Shown: piece after piece, positions 7,824 to 15,507 of the stretch | Layout of the letters: the number at the start of each line of letters is the position of its first letter | Numbering within the stretch: the stretch's first letter is position 1 | Source: a virus | Strand: one strand, 5' to 3' | IMG/VR virus record: IMGVR_UViG_3300048929_000204 | Coordinates: 1-23,307 of that record | Length of the DNA: 23,307 nt | The notes under the pieces: model-generated | Database searches by the model: none | Seen by the model: the letters and a program-made list of their open reading frames with translations, nothing else | What the model was told of the DNA's origin: nothing | Program-made: the position numbers and the translations under genes

Positions 7824-8099
7824 ATGGGAAACTCCCTCCCATATAGCATCCTGCGGTTTGAGAACGCAGAGCATGTCTATGGTGCATGGATTCGCATGAT
7901 CCAAAAAGGATCGCAACGGGTCGGGGCCGCCAGAACTGGCGCGCTTTACGACCTATCATGCACCTGCATGAAAACCACTACACAAAGCGGGCAGGCGTGG
8001 CGGGGCTACGAGCGCGCGCGGTGTGCTAAAACGGTGTTTTACGCTACTACATATCTAGGTGCTCAGTCTGGGACCTCGATCGCGAAAATAAATAAGTAA
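7824..8099 (+). CDS. Doubtful small ORF across the cos region
   Basis: An open frame of 91 codons runs from an ATG at 7824 straight through the putative cos site. The text QAWRGYERARCAKTVF is simply the translation of cos and the DNA right beside it. Similar short ORFs over cos are commonly annotated in P2 and P4 relatives (Ash- or Icd-like labels), and I cannot tell a conserved protein from conserved DNA. No good ribosome site precedes the ATG (GATTCCGCACC). It is listed because it is the only frame between the SOS gene and the PIN gene. Confidence 0.3.
   Translation: MGNSLPYSILRFENAEHVYGAWIRMIQKGSQRVGAARTGALYDLSCTCMKTTTQSGQAWRGYERARCAKTVFYATTYLGAQSGTSIAKINK
7994..8012. other. cos: Putative cos site (cohesive end)
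   Basis: GGCGTGGCGGGGCTACGAG lies exactly where P2-like phages have cos, between the gpA/SOS region and portal gene Q. Its first 12 bases match the P2/P4 19-nt overhang GGCGAGGCGGGGAAAGCAC (recalled) with one change, and the GC-rich CGCGCGCG following it fits the cos flank. If correct, the packaging start survived although both terminase genes are gone. Confidence 0.72.
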
Positions 8100-8182
8100 A
8101 ATACGCCAGCTTCGTATAAGTTATTATTTGTAAATGCATAGTCTCTTATTTAAAAAATTACTTTCACTTGTTAAGGATCTTT

Positions 8183-9244
8183 ATGCTTCAGACAAATAAA
8201 GTGTTTATTGATACTCAATGCTATGTAAAGGCAGGGTTACATTTTGAAGGGGCCGCTTTTGAGGCATTTTATGAATTATGCACAAAAGGGGAATTGATAT
8301 TAATAACTACTTCTGTAGTAGAAAGAGAAGTGAAAAGCAAAATAGATGATTCCATTAAAGATGCTTTACAAGCAGTGCAAACCATTCAAAGAAAAGCGAA
8401 AATCATTAAAAATATTGAAGGTGGGCCATTGCAGCAGTTTTTTCAGCCATTAGAAGTTGATGGTGTCTATGCTTCAGCTAAGCAAGCATTTAATGATTTC
8501 CTAGAAGATTGTAACGCTGAATATGCACCACTAGGCTCTATTAATATTGAAACTATCTTAAACTCTTATTTTGCTAAAGAACCCCCTTTCGGGGATGGAA
8601 AGAAAAAAAGCGAGTTTCCTGATGCTATATCTTTAAATGCAGTTGAGAAATATCTGGATGGTAATGCGGTTTATGTTATATCAGAGGATGAGGATTTAAA
8701 GTCCTTTTGTGAATTGAAAGAAGGATTTTACCAGATAGATACTCTTGATAAGTTTCTTGATATTTACAATACGCATGAAAATACTCTTGCTTCGGCTATA
8801 AATCGCTATCTTTCAACAAATTCACAAGAAATTAGGCAGTTGCTGGAAGAGAAAATACATGAAGCGGATGCTTACAACTCTTCTACATGGGAGGATTCTG
8901 AGTTAGACGAATTCAAAGTTTTAGAAATTAGTGAGTTTGAACCATCTATTATTTCTATTGATGGTGAAAGTTGTATTGTTACCTTTGATATTACCGTGGA
9001 ATTTGAGGTGACGGTCACCGGGCCAGATTTTACCAATGGTTATTGGGACAGCGAAGATAAAGTTGTCATTCCAATGGAAACTTCTACAAATGTTGTGATT
9101 GAAAGAATGGATTTTTCAGTTGAGATGTCAATGGAATTCGAAATAGAAGGGGATGACATTACTAATGTTGAAGAAGATATTAATATTAAAGATCTAAACC
9201 GAGGTATAGAATTTTCTGTTGAGGAAAATAACTTCGATTATTAA
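8183..9244 (+). CDS. PIN-domain (DUF4935-like) cargo protein
   Basis: The 353-residue product starts at 8183, where AAGGA stands 7 nt before the ATG; a TTG 15 nt upstream lacks a ribosome site. Residues 1-190 look like a PIN ribonuclease domain of the DUF4935 kind, with acidic residues in the right order: Asp10 (VFIDTQ), Glu47/Glu49 (SVVEREV), Asp147 (FPDAIS) and Asp169/Asp171 (ISEDEDL). The second half is acidic and beta-rich (FDITVEFEVTVTG). PIN nucleases cut RNA in a metal-dependent way. AT-rich codon use and a site between cos and Q mark it as a horizontally acquired cargo gene; a phage-defence role is inferred from this, not shown. Confidence 0.82.
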   Translation: MLQTNKVFIDTQCYVKAGLHFEGAAFEAFYELCTKGELILITTSVVEREVKSKIDDSIKDALQAVQTIQRKAKIIKNIEGGPLQQFFQPLEVDGVYASAKQAFNDFLEDCNAEYAPLGSINIETILNSYFAKEPPFGDGKKKSEFPDAISLNAVEKYLDGNAVYVISEDEDLKSFCELKEGFYQIDTLDKFLDIYNTHENTLASAINRYLSTNSQEIRQLLEEKIHEADAYNSSTWEDSELDEFKVLEISEFEPSIISIDGESCIVTFDITVEFEVTVTGPDFTNGYWDSEDKVVIPMETSTNVVIERMDFSVEMSMEFEIEGDDITNVEEDINIKDLNRGIEFSVEENNFDY

Positions 9245-9251
9245 GTGTTAT

Positions 9252-9284
9252 TCATCCCGGCAACGGATGTCTGTGCCGGGATGA
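9252..9284. terminator. Hairpin between convergent PIN and portal genes
   Basis: A perfect 11-bp inverted repeat (TCATCCCGGCA and TGCCGGGATGA, 11-nt loop) lies between two converging stop codons. It is placed as a bidirectional terminator, although no long T-run follows on either side. Confidence 0.6.
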
Positions 9285-9288
9285 TTAA

Positions 9289-9985
9289 TCAAATGTTTAA
9301 AGAATACTCAGTGAAAGATATAATTGATGTACCAAGCCATTCGTTCAATTCGCATATGCGTTTTTGTAAAGGAATTAGTTCGTTACGTACAAAAACTAGG
9401 CTGGCCTTCTCAACATCCCCAAACCCCCCCACATTAGTCGGCATAATCCCCATCATCTGCGGTGGCACACGGTGCGCAGCCATCATGTCATCGCGGCTTA
9501 CGTTCTTGATGTTCAGAAACTCATCCTTTGCCGCCACCTCTGACAGTGGGATGATCTGAATTCCGTCCTTTTTACCGTTAGGCGAGTACATAAACAGGTT
9601 GCGGAAGTTGCCCGGCCCTTTGGCGCTTTTCATGGCTTGGCGGATATTGTTCACGTCCTCCTGATTCTGCGCGGCGTCGGTCATATACATGATGAATCCT
9701 GCATGGCTGCCATTGATATAATACTTCCGACGGAAAAGCGTGGCTGACTCGTTAAGCAGAGCGGAAGGGATGGCGGACAAGTATTCCGGCAGGCCGTAAA
9801 TTTCCTGGTTTAAATCCGGCTCCATCAGGTGAAAAATGCTGCCTTTAGTGAACTCATAAGGTTGCTTGGTCATGCCGTATTGCACAAACCAGTACGTATC
9901 TAGATCCACGCCGCGGCGGGTGTATTTCGCCAGTGATGGCTCAAGCGACAGAATACCGCCGAGCCGATTGGTGCGCTTCTCCAGA
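9289..9985 (-). pseudogene. Q: Portal protein Q, 5'-truncated
   Basis: The surviving frame encodes about 232 C-terminal residues of the PBSX/P2-type portal, normally about 345. It runs from EKRTNRLGGILSLEPSLAKY through SIFHLMEPDLNQEIYG, NESATLFRRKYYINGSHAG and AAHRVPPQMMGIMPTNVGG to a normal end. The portal would form the ring through which DNA enters the head. The first third, its start codon and its promoter are gone: at about 9985 the sequence switches to the tail gene R on the opposite strand. An internal GTG at 9909 could in principle start a 206-residue fragment, but it would lack the portal N-terminus and is unlikely to be useful. Confidence 0.9.
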
Positions 9986-10411
9986 AAGCCGCAGTCCTTA
10001 CGCAGCGCCCTGAATAGGGCGGTGCCTCACGTGCGCGATAACCCGGACAAGCTGCATCTGTTTGTGGATAACGGTTCTCTGGTGGCAACCGGCGCACATT
10101 CCATGTCGTGGGAATACCGTTACACCCTGAACGTGGTGATCGAGGATTTCAGTGACGACCAGAATCTGCTAATGGCCCCGGTGTTGCTGTGGCTGAAAGC
10201 CAATCAGTCGGATGCCATCAACAACCCGCAGCTGCGCGAAAAGCTGTTCACCTTTGAGGTCGATATTCTGCGCAACGACGTGTGTGATATCAGCCTGAAC
10301 CTGCAGCTGACGGAGCGCGTGCTGGTCAGCACCGACGGCGGTATCTCAACGGTTGAGGTAGAGCCGGAACCCGACGAGCCAGAAGAAATGTGGACGGTGA
10401 AACGTGGATGA
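9986..10411 (+). pseudogene. R: Tail completion protein R, lost its start
   Basis: From codon KPQSLRSALNRAV onward this is a complete P2-like gpR (DKLHLFVDNGSLVATGAHS, WEYRYTLNVVIEDF, then LNLQLTERVLVSTDGG), about 141 residues. In P2, gpR helps finish the tail for head joining. Its first one to three codons and its ribosome site were removed by the deletion that fused it head-to-head with the portal gene. The frame stays open back to an ATG at 9866, which would add about 40 residues read from the antisense of Q; an internal GTG at 10021 is another possible restart. The late promoter that serves R and S in P2 relatives lay in the deleted block. Confidence 0.88.
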
Positions 10412-10850
10412 TCTGCACAAAGTGGATGAGTGGCTGGCAGCCCTGCTGGCAAATCTGGAGCCTGCTGCCCGTCAGCGCATGATGCGCGAACTGGCGCAGG
10501 AGCTGCGCCGCAATCAACAGCAGAATATCAGGCTGCAGCGCAACCCTGACGGCAGCGGATACGAGCCGCGAAAGGTCACGGCCCGGACTAAAAAGGGGCG
10601 CATCAAGCGGCAGATGTTCTCGAAACTGCGCACGGCGAAATACCTGAAAACTGCAGCCAGCGCGGACTCAGCCAGCGTGCAGTTTGAGGGGAAGGTTCAG
10701 CGTATTGCGCGGGTGCATCATTACGGCTTAAGGGAGCGTGTAAGTCTCAAGGGACCGCTTGTACGTTTTTCTGAACGTCGTTTATTAGGTATTAATGAAG
10801 AGGTTTACCAATTAACAAAAGACGCCATTTTTGTGCGCTTAAAAAATTAG
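10404..10850 (+). CDS. S: Tail completion protein S
   Basis: A 148-residue P2 gpS homologue, starting with GTG and overlapping R by 8 nt. Typical stretches are QRMMRELAQELRRNQQQNI, LQRNPDGSGYEPRK and the C-terminal RIARVHHYGLRERV. In P2, gpS works with gpR in completing the tail. From about codon 110 (near 10735) the DNA becomes AT-rich while the protein stays recognisable, so the 3' end came from another phage together with the neighbouring cargo. The gene is complete but probably without a promoter because of the upstream deletion. Confidence 0.88.
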   Translation: MDDLHKVDEWLAALLANLEPAARQRMMRELAQELRRNQQQNIRLQRNPDGSGYEPRKVTARTKKGRIKRQMFSKLRTAKYLKTAASADSASVQFEGKVQRIARVHHYGLRERVSLKGPLVRFSERRLLGINEEVYQLTKDAIFVRLKN

Positions 10851-10894
10851 TGTTACAACCCTCTGTTTTCACCTATATAGCACGTTCCGAAACT

Positions 10895-11728
10895 TTAAAT
10901 CTGCAAAGTATTTATTTTTTCTCGATAATGATTAAAATCGTTATGTGCCTCTGTAAAGTTTGATTCAAATGAGTTCATTAAGTTTGAATACAATGACTCA
11001 TAAGATAATGATATATTTTTTCCGCTCTTTTCTGCCATGGTGCTAACCAATCTATGTATGGCTGAAAACAGAAAGTGTCCTCTGATCCATCGACTGTAAT
11101 CAATCTGTTGGGGGAGTGCTGCATCTATTTCTTCTAGATTGATTGCGCCTAGTTTGACAAGTGTAGATTCACTGTATGATTTTATTTTTTGCTCGCAGAT
11201 TGCATTTGATTTTTTGGATTTCATAAATCTATCAGCGTTATCGCCAATGACCGGAATGCCTTTGTTGTAAATGAAGTTATAGATGTCTAACTTGATTAAC
11301 GGTTCCATTTTTGAATAAAAATCGTCCCGCCATGAAATGATATTTATTTCACTCATTGTTTTTTGAGATAACTTCCCTAAGGTTTTAATTGCTTTGTACA
11401 CCCCATTTTCATTAATGAATGTATTTTCAATTGAGTGGCCAGGTGTTTTAATTATTCTTCGGTCGAGCATTTGATTACTGAAAGTAGTAAAGTCCGCATC
11501 ACAAGCAATTATTATGTTGAGATCTTCGTTTATAATTCGCTCAATATATTTTTTTAATTCCTCACACCCGCCAACATCCTGAATTTCGACTTTGAGATCG
11601 CTTACTTTATCAAAAACTGTTTCCCAGAAACAGATATCATCCGGGCCCTCAACATAGACCATGACCTCTGCTTGGTAAAATAAATTCATGATATTTTCTG
11701 CATCTGCAGAATAATGGAAATCAACCAT
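10895..11728 (-). CDS. ariB: AriB-like DUF4435/TOPRIM nuclease (PARIS)
   Basis: The 277-residue product starts at 11728 in ATGGTTGA, overlapping the ATPase stop by 8 nt; a longer frame starts 30 nt earlier. It has the DUF4435 layout of TOPRIM nucleases: Glu27 in VMVYVEGPDD, then Asp77 and Asp79 in IIACDADF, then HSIENTF. In PARIS, the AriB nuclease is held by the AriA ATPase and released when a phage anti-restriction protein such as T7 Ocr is sensed; freed AriB cuts host tRNA and stops infection. All expected catalytic acids are present. Other ATPase plus DUF4435 pairs exist, so PARIS is a strong but not certain assignment. The gene faces against the tail operon around it. Confidence 0.82.
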   Translation of the reverse strand: MVDFHYSADAENIMNLFYQAEVMVYVEGPDDICFWETVFDKVSDLKVEIQDVGGCEELKKYIERIINEDLNIIIACDADFTTFSNQMLDRRIIKTPGHSIENTFINENGVYKAIKTLGKLSQKTMSEINIISWRDDFYSKMEPLIKLDIYNFIYNKGIPVIGDNADRFMKSKKSNAICEQKIKSYSESTLVKLGAINLEEIDAALPQQIDYSRWIRGHFLFSAIHRLVSTMAEKSGKNISLSYESLYSNLMNSFESNFTEAHNDFNHYREKINTLQI

Positions 11729-12980
11729 GGACCAACTTCTCCATGTCAAAAATTGCATCTCTATACTTTGATGCTACTTCGGGTGAATGTGTTGCGGCAA
11801 TTATTTGAGCGTTAGGGTTAAGTCGCTTGATCGCGGGAATTATTTTTCTTTGCCATGCAATATGCAATGAAAGCTCAGGTTCATCCGTGAGATAAATGAA
11901 GGGTTTGTTTTGCTGAAGTAGTGTTTCAATAAAGAGGATTAAAAGTTGCTTTTCTCCAGATGATAAGTTCTTGTGACTGATTGGTCCATGACCATTTTGC
12001 AAAATTAACTCGCCGGAGATGAAAGAGAATTTTTTGTCCGTAATGAATTCATGCAAGGTATCAGTAAAAAGATTTATTGGAGCAAAGATTCCTTTTATTT
12101 CCTCTTCTGATTTTAATGACATTTTAATTATTCGTTGTGTTTTTCTTAAAGCTTCGAATGATCTATAGTCGACATTAATTACTTCATTGTTATTTTTTTC
12201 GGCTAGCTTTATTTCATTAACGGTTTGATCAATGGCCTCAACATGAAAATTTATTTTTCTTCTTACGTCACTGTCAAATGCTCCAAGTTGGGAGTATGCG
12301 GTCGTTAAACTTCTACGTTCCGATTCTTTGTCAAAGTTCAAATTAAAAGATTCATCGACGATATCTTCCTTGCTATACAAAATGGAGGCTAGAACTTCCT
12401 TTTGTAGGTTGGCTGAAACATCGCGTGCTCTTTGCGATAATGACAATTGATATTTAGTAAGATTCGACAATAGTTGGTCTAACCTAAAATCAATAGGGTT
12501 GATGAATTTTGAACCATAATTATCTCGAACTTCTAGATCTTCACCACTTCTTAATCTATAAACAGAAAGAGATGCTAATGATACTAATTTATCAAGTTCA
12601 ATTTTTAGGTTTTCTGCATCCTCCTGATATTTTCTTCTTATATAGAGAGGGATTCGTCTGTCATCAATCGCTCTTATGACGAATTTTTTGCGAGAAAGAG
12701 TATATTCAAATGTCGGCAGGGGTTTGTCTGGATCAAATTTTCTAACTATTTTTATAGTTTTGTTTTTATTTCCGTCTTTAACTTTTATTGTGACATTGTC
12801 AAAGCTATTTTCACCAATTGATTCCAGTTCTAAGGCTAAAACTGAATGCAATATGTTCATGAATGTCGTTTTGCCAGTTCCATTACGACCAATGATTATG
12901 TTTACATCTTCATTAAATGAACATGAAGCACTTAATCTTCCCCAAAAACCTTCAATTTTAACACTGGCTAGTCTAAACAT
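11721..12980 (-). CDS. ariA: AriA-like ABC/AAA ATPase (PARIS)
   Basis: This 419-residue ATPase has Walker A at residues 31-39 (GRNGTGKTT), a central charged helical region (about 140-310), the ABC signature LSSGEKQ at 339-345, Walker B with the catalytic acid (FIYLTDEPE, 361-369) and the switch ATHSP (396-400). This is the RecF/OLD-like architecture of AriA, which senses phage anti-restriction proteins and controls AriB. The ATG follows AAGGAA at a good distance. A possible -10 TATGAT for this gene lies at 13019-13024, inside the Ogr box of the opposite-facing late promoter. Low GC compared with S and V on either side shows acquisition as a unit. Confidence 0.85.
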   Translation of the reverse strand: MFRLASVKIEGFWGRLSASCSFNEDVNIIIGRNGTGKTTFMNILHSVLALELESIGENSFDNVTIKVKDGNKNKTIKIVRKFDPDKPLPTFEYTLSRKKFVIRAIDDRRIPLYIRRKYQEDAENLKIELDKLVSLASLSVYRLRSGEDLEVRDNYGSKFINPIDFRLDQLLSNLTKYQLSLSQRARDVSANLQKEVLASILYSKEDIVDESFNLNFDKESERRSLTTAYSQLGAFDSDVRRKINFHVEAIDQTVNEIKLAEKNNNEVINVDYRSFEALRKTQRIIKMSLKSEEEIKGIFAPINLFTDTLHEFITDKKFSFISGELILQNGHGPISHKNLSSGEKQLLILFIETLLQQNKPFIYLTDEPELSLHIAWQRKIIPAIKRLNPNAQIIAATHSPEVASKYRDAIFDMEKLVHG

Positions 12981-13015
12981 AATGTTCCTTCATAGGTTGG
13001 TTAGGTTGGTCTCTT

Positions 13016-13033
13016 TGTATCATAACTGGCACA
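13016..13033 (+). promoter_or_regulatory. Ogr box of late promoter for V operon
   Basis: TGT-N12-ACA is the half-site pattern bound by the P2 Ogr/Delta activators upstream of late promoters. It lies 46 nt before the V start codon. With the known centre near -55, transcription would begin about at the V start codon, which is unusually tight, so the exact start is uncertain. Confidence 0.6.
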
Positions 13034-13079
13034 AAACTAAAGAGTTTTGAAACTCATTTTTTGGCTTGATGATTGTGAG

Positions 13080-13658
13080 ATGAATGCACAACTCACAGAA
13101 ATCATGCGCCTTATCACCAACCTGATCCGCACCGGCACCGTGACCGAAGTGGACCGGGAAAACTGGCTGTGCCGGGTGAAGGTAGGCGAGCTTGAAACCA
13201 ACTGGATTAACTGGCTGACGCTGCGCGCAGGCGGTGCCCGTACATGGTGGTGCCCGTCGCCGGATGAGCAGGTGGTGGTGCTGAGTATGGGCGGCAATCT
13301 GGAAACCGCTTTTGCCCTACCTGCGATCTATTCCAACCAGTTCGCACCGCCGTCGGACTCAGTGGACGGCTGCGTAACGGAATACCCGGACGGTGGATGG
13401 TTTGAATATGAACCCGCGACCGGCCGCTGGCATGTGCGGGGTATTAAATCCTTGGTGATCGAGGCGGCAGATAACATAACCCTGAAAACGGGAGAGTTTG
13501 TGGTGGAAGCAAGTAACACGCGCATAAACAGCGGGGTGGTGATCAATGGTGGAGTCACCCAGGGCGGCGGCGCCATGAGTTCTAACGGGATCGTCGTCGA
13601 TAAACACGGTCATACCGGCGTTAAGTCCGGCGGCGATACATCGGGAGGTCCTGTATGA
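13080..13658 (+). CDS. V: Baseplate spike protein V
   Basis: A 192-residue gpV homologue. In P2 the gpV trimer forms the membrane-piercing spike under the baseplate. The N-terminal OB-fold region is seen in EVDRENWLCRVKVG and RTWWCPSPDEQVVVLSMGG; the C-terminal beta-helix repeats lead to VDKHGHTGVKSGGDTSGG, the His-rich iron-binding tip typical of the family. The ATG at 13080 is chosen because the protein then begins as in relatives (MNAQLTEI); a TTG at 13047 has no support. The stop overlaps W as ATGA. Confidence 0.94.
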   Translation: MNAQLTEIMRLITNLIRTGTVTEVDRENWLCRVKVGELETNWINWLTLRAGGARTWWCPSPDEQVVVLSMGGNLETAFALPAIYSNQFAPPSDSVDGCVTEYPDGGWFEYEPATGRWHVRGIKSLVIEAADNITLKTGEFVVEASNTRINSGVVINGGVTQGGGAMSSNGIVVDKHGHTGVKSGGDTSGGPV

Positions 13659-14014
13659 CGCTGTATATCGGTATGAATCAGGACAATGGCAAAGCCATTT
13701 CTGATGGGGACCATTTGCGGCAGTCGGTCAGGGATATTCTGCTGACTCCCCAGGGAAGCCGTATAGCCCGCCGGGAATATGGTTCCCTGCTGTCAGCATT
13801 GATTGACCAGCCCCAGAACCCGGCGCTGCGCCTGCAGATTATGGCGGCTGTTTACGTATCGCTGAGTCGCTGGGAGCCTCGGCTTACGCTGGATTCCATC
13901 ACCATCAACAGCAGCTTTGACGGCTCCATGGTGGTTGAGCTAACCGGGAAGCGCAATAACGGCGCGCCTGTTTCTCTTTCGGTATCAACAGGAACAGACA
14001 ATGGCAGTCATTGA
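13655..14014 (+). CDS. W: Baseplate wedge protein W
   Basis: A 119-residue homologue of P2 gpW, the T4 gp25-like lysozyme-fold wedge protein that connects baseplate and sheath. Typical segments are the start with ISDGDHLRQSVRDILLTPQGS and the conserved REYGSLLSALIDQP. It overlaps V by 4 nt and J by 14 nt, the usual tight packing of this operon. No damage is visible. Confidence 0.94.
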   Translation: MTLYIGMNQDNGKAISDGDHLRQSVRDILLTPQGSRIARREYGSLLSALIDQPQNPALRLQIMAAVYVSLSRWEPRLTLDSITINSSFDGSMVVELTGKRNNGAPVSLSVSTGTDNGSH

Positions 14015-14909
14015 CCTTTCCCAGCTCCCCGCGCCGCAAATCGTTGACGTGCCGGACTTTGAATCCCTGCTGGCTGAGCGTAAGGCAGCCTTTGTGGCCC
14101 TGTATCCGGCAGATGAACAGGACGCGGTGCGGCGCACGCTTGAGCTGGAATCTGAACCCATCACCAAACAACTACAGGAAAACACGTACCGGGAAATCCT
14201 GCTGCGCCAGCGTATCAACGAGGCAGCACAGGCGGTCATGGTGGCTTATGCCATGGGCGGCGATCTCGATCAGATGGCGGCCAACTACAACGTGAAGCGG
14301 CTGACGGTTACACCTGCCGATAACGACGCGGTGCCGCCGGTCGCAGCGGTAATGGAAAGTGACGAGGCGTTGCGCCTGCGTGTTCCTGCTGCATTTGAGG
14401 GGTTGTCCGTTGCGGGACCAACGGCGGCTTATGAGTTTCACGCTAAAAGCACCGACGGGCGAGTCGCTGACGCCAGCGCAACCAGCCCGGCACCGGCGGA
14501 GGTGGTGCTTACCGTACTGAGTCGTGAGGGCGACGGAACGGCAGCGGCGGACCTGCTGGCGGTGGTTGAGCAGGCGCTTAACAGTGAGAACGTGCGGCCG
14601 GTTGCTGACCGTCTGACGGTGCGCAGCGCTGAAATTATTCCGTACAGCGTGGATGCAACGATCTTTCTTTACCCGGGGCCAGAAGCTGAGCCGGTGTTGG
14701 AGGCGGCAAAGGCCAGCCTGCAGAAATATATCGCCAGCCAGACGAGGCTGGGACGTGATATCCGGCGCAGCGCCATTTATGCCGCGCTGCACGTTGAGGG
14801 CGTCCAGCGCGTGGAGCTGGCCTCTCCGCTGGATGATGTAGTGCTGGATAAAACGCAGGCCGCGTCCTGCACGGAATGGAGAGTAACCAACGGGGGCACG
14901 GATGAATAG
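14001..14909 (+). CDS. J: Baseplate assembly protein J
   Basis: A 302-residue gpJ homologue of the Baseplate_J family, which forms the outer wedge ring of contractile tails. It begins with IDLSQLPAPQIVDVPDFESL and contains LRQRINEAAQAVMVAYAMGG and DLDQMAANYNVKRL, hallmarks of the family. It ends in the normal place, overlapping I by 8 nt. Length equals that of P2 J. It is intact. Confidence 0.95.
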   Translation: MAVIDLSQLPAPQIVDVPDFESLLAERKAAFVALYPADEQDAVRRTLELESEPITKQLQENTYREILLRQRINEAAQAVMVAYAMGGDLDQMAANYNVKRLTVTPADNDAVPPVAAVMESDEALRLRVPAAFEGLSVAGPTAAYEFHAKSTDGRVADASATSPAPAEVVLTVLSREGDGTAAADLLAVVEQALNSENVRPVADRLTVRSAEIIPYSVDATIFLYPGPEAEPVLEAAKASLQKYIASQTRLGRDIRRSAIYAALHVEGVQRVELASPLDDVVLDKTQAASCTEWRVTNGGTDE

Positions 14910-15507
14910 CCTGCTGCCGCCCGGTTCGTCACAGCTTGAGCGCCGCCTGGCGCAGACCTGCAGCGGGATATCCGATCTGCAGGTGCCGCTGCGCGATTTA
15001 TGGAACCCGGCAACATGCCCGGTCAAGTTTCTGCCGTATCTGGCGTGGGCCTTTTCGGTTGATCGCTGGGACGAAGGATGGGCGGAAAGCTTGAAGCGCC
15101 GCGTGGTGCTGGATGCGTTCTATATCCATCAGCACAAGGGCACAACCAGCGCTGTTCGGCGTGTGGTGGAGCCGTTCGGCTTCCTGATCCGCATCATTGA
15201 ATGGTGGCAGACAGGCGAGGCGCCGGGCACGTTTCGCCTGGATATTGGGGTGCAGGACCAGGGCATAACAGAGGAAACCTATCTGGAGCTGGAGCGCCTC
15301 ATCGGTGACGCCAAACCCTGCAGCAGGCATCTGATCGGCATGTCCATAAATCTGCAGACGAGCGGGCCATATTTTGTGGGGGTTGCCACCTATAGCGGCG
15401 AAGAAATCACGATTTACCCGTATATCAACGAAACCATCATTTCCGGCGGTTCTGCCTACGAGGGCGGCGCTGTCCATGTTATTGACACAATGAGAGTGAA
15501 CCCATGA
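14902..15507 (+). CDS. I: Tail protein I (baseplate)
   Basis: A 201-residue gpI homologue. It links the baseplate wedges to the tail fibres in P2-like phages. The N-terminus (SLLPPGSSQLERRLAQTC) and the stretch LPYLAWAFSVDRWDEGWAES are diagnostic. The stop overlaps the fibre gene start as ATGA. The gene is complete, with a slightly longer C-terminus than P2 I (about 176 residues). Confidence 0.93.
   Translation: MNSLLPPGSSQLERRLAQTCSGISDLQVPLRDLWNPATCPVKFLPYLAWAFSVDRWDEGWAESLKRRVVLDAFYIHQHKGTTSAVRRVVEPFGFLIRIIEWWQTGEAPGTFRLDIGVQDQGITEETYLELERLIGDAKPCSRHLIGMSINLQTSGPYFVGVATYSGEEITIYPYINETIISGGSAYEGGAVHVIDTMRVNP

Noticed and set aside
9245-9559. Plus-strand frame of 104 codons opposite the portal fragment
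   Set aside because: It is a shadow of the Q reading frame, which has clear portal homology.
14172-15026. 284-codon minus-strand frame across J and I
   Set aside because: Long antisense frames are expected in GC-rich genes; J and I are certain and this frame has no ribosome site or known domain.
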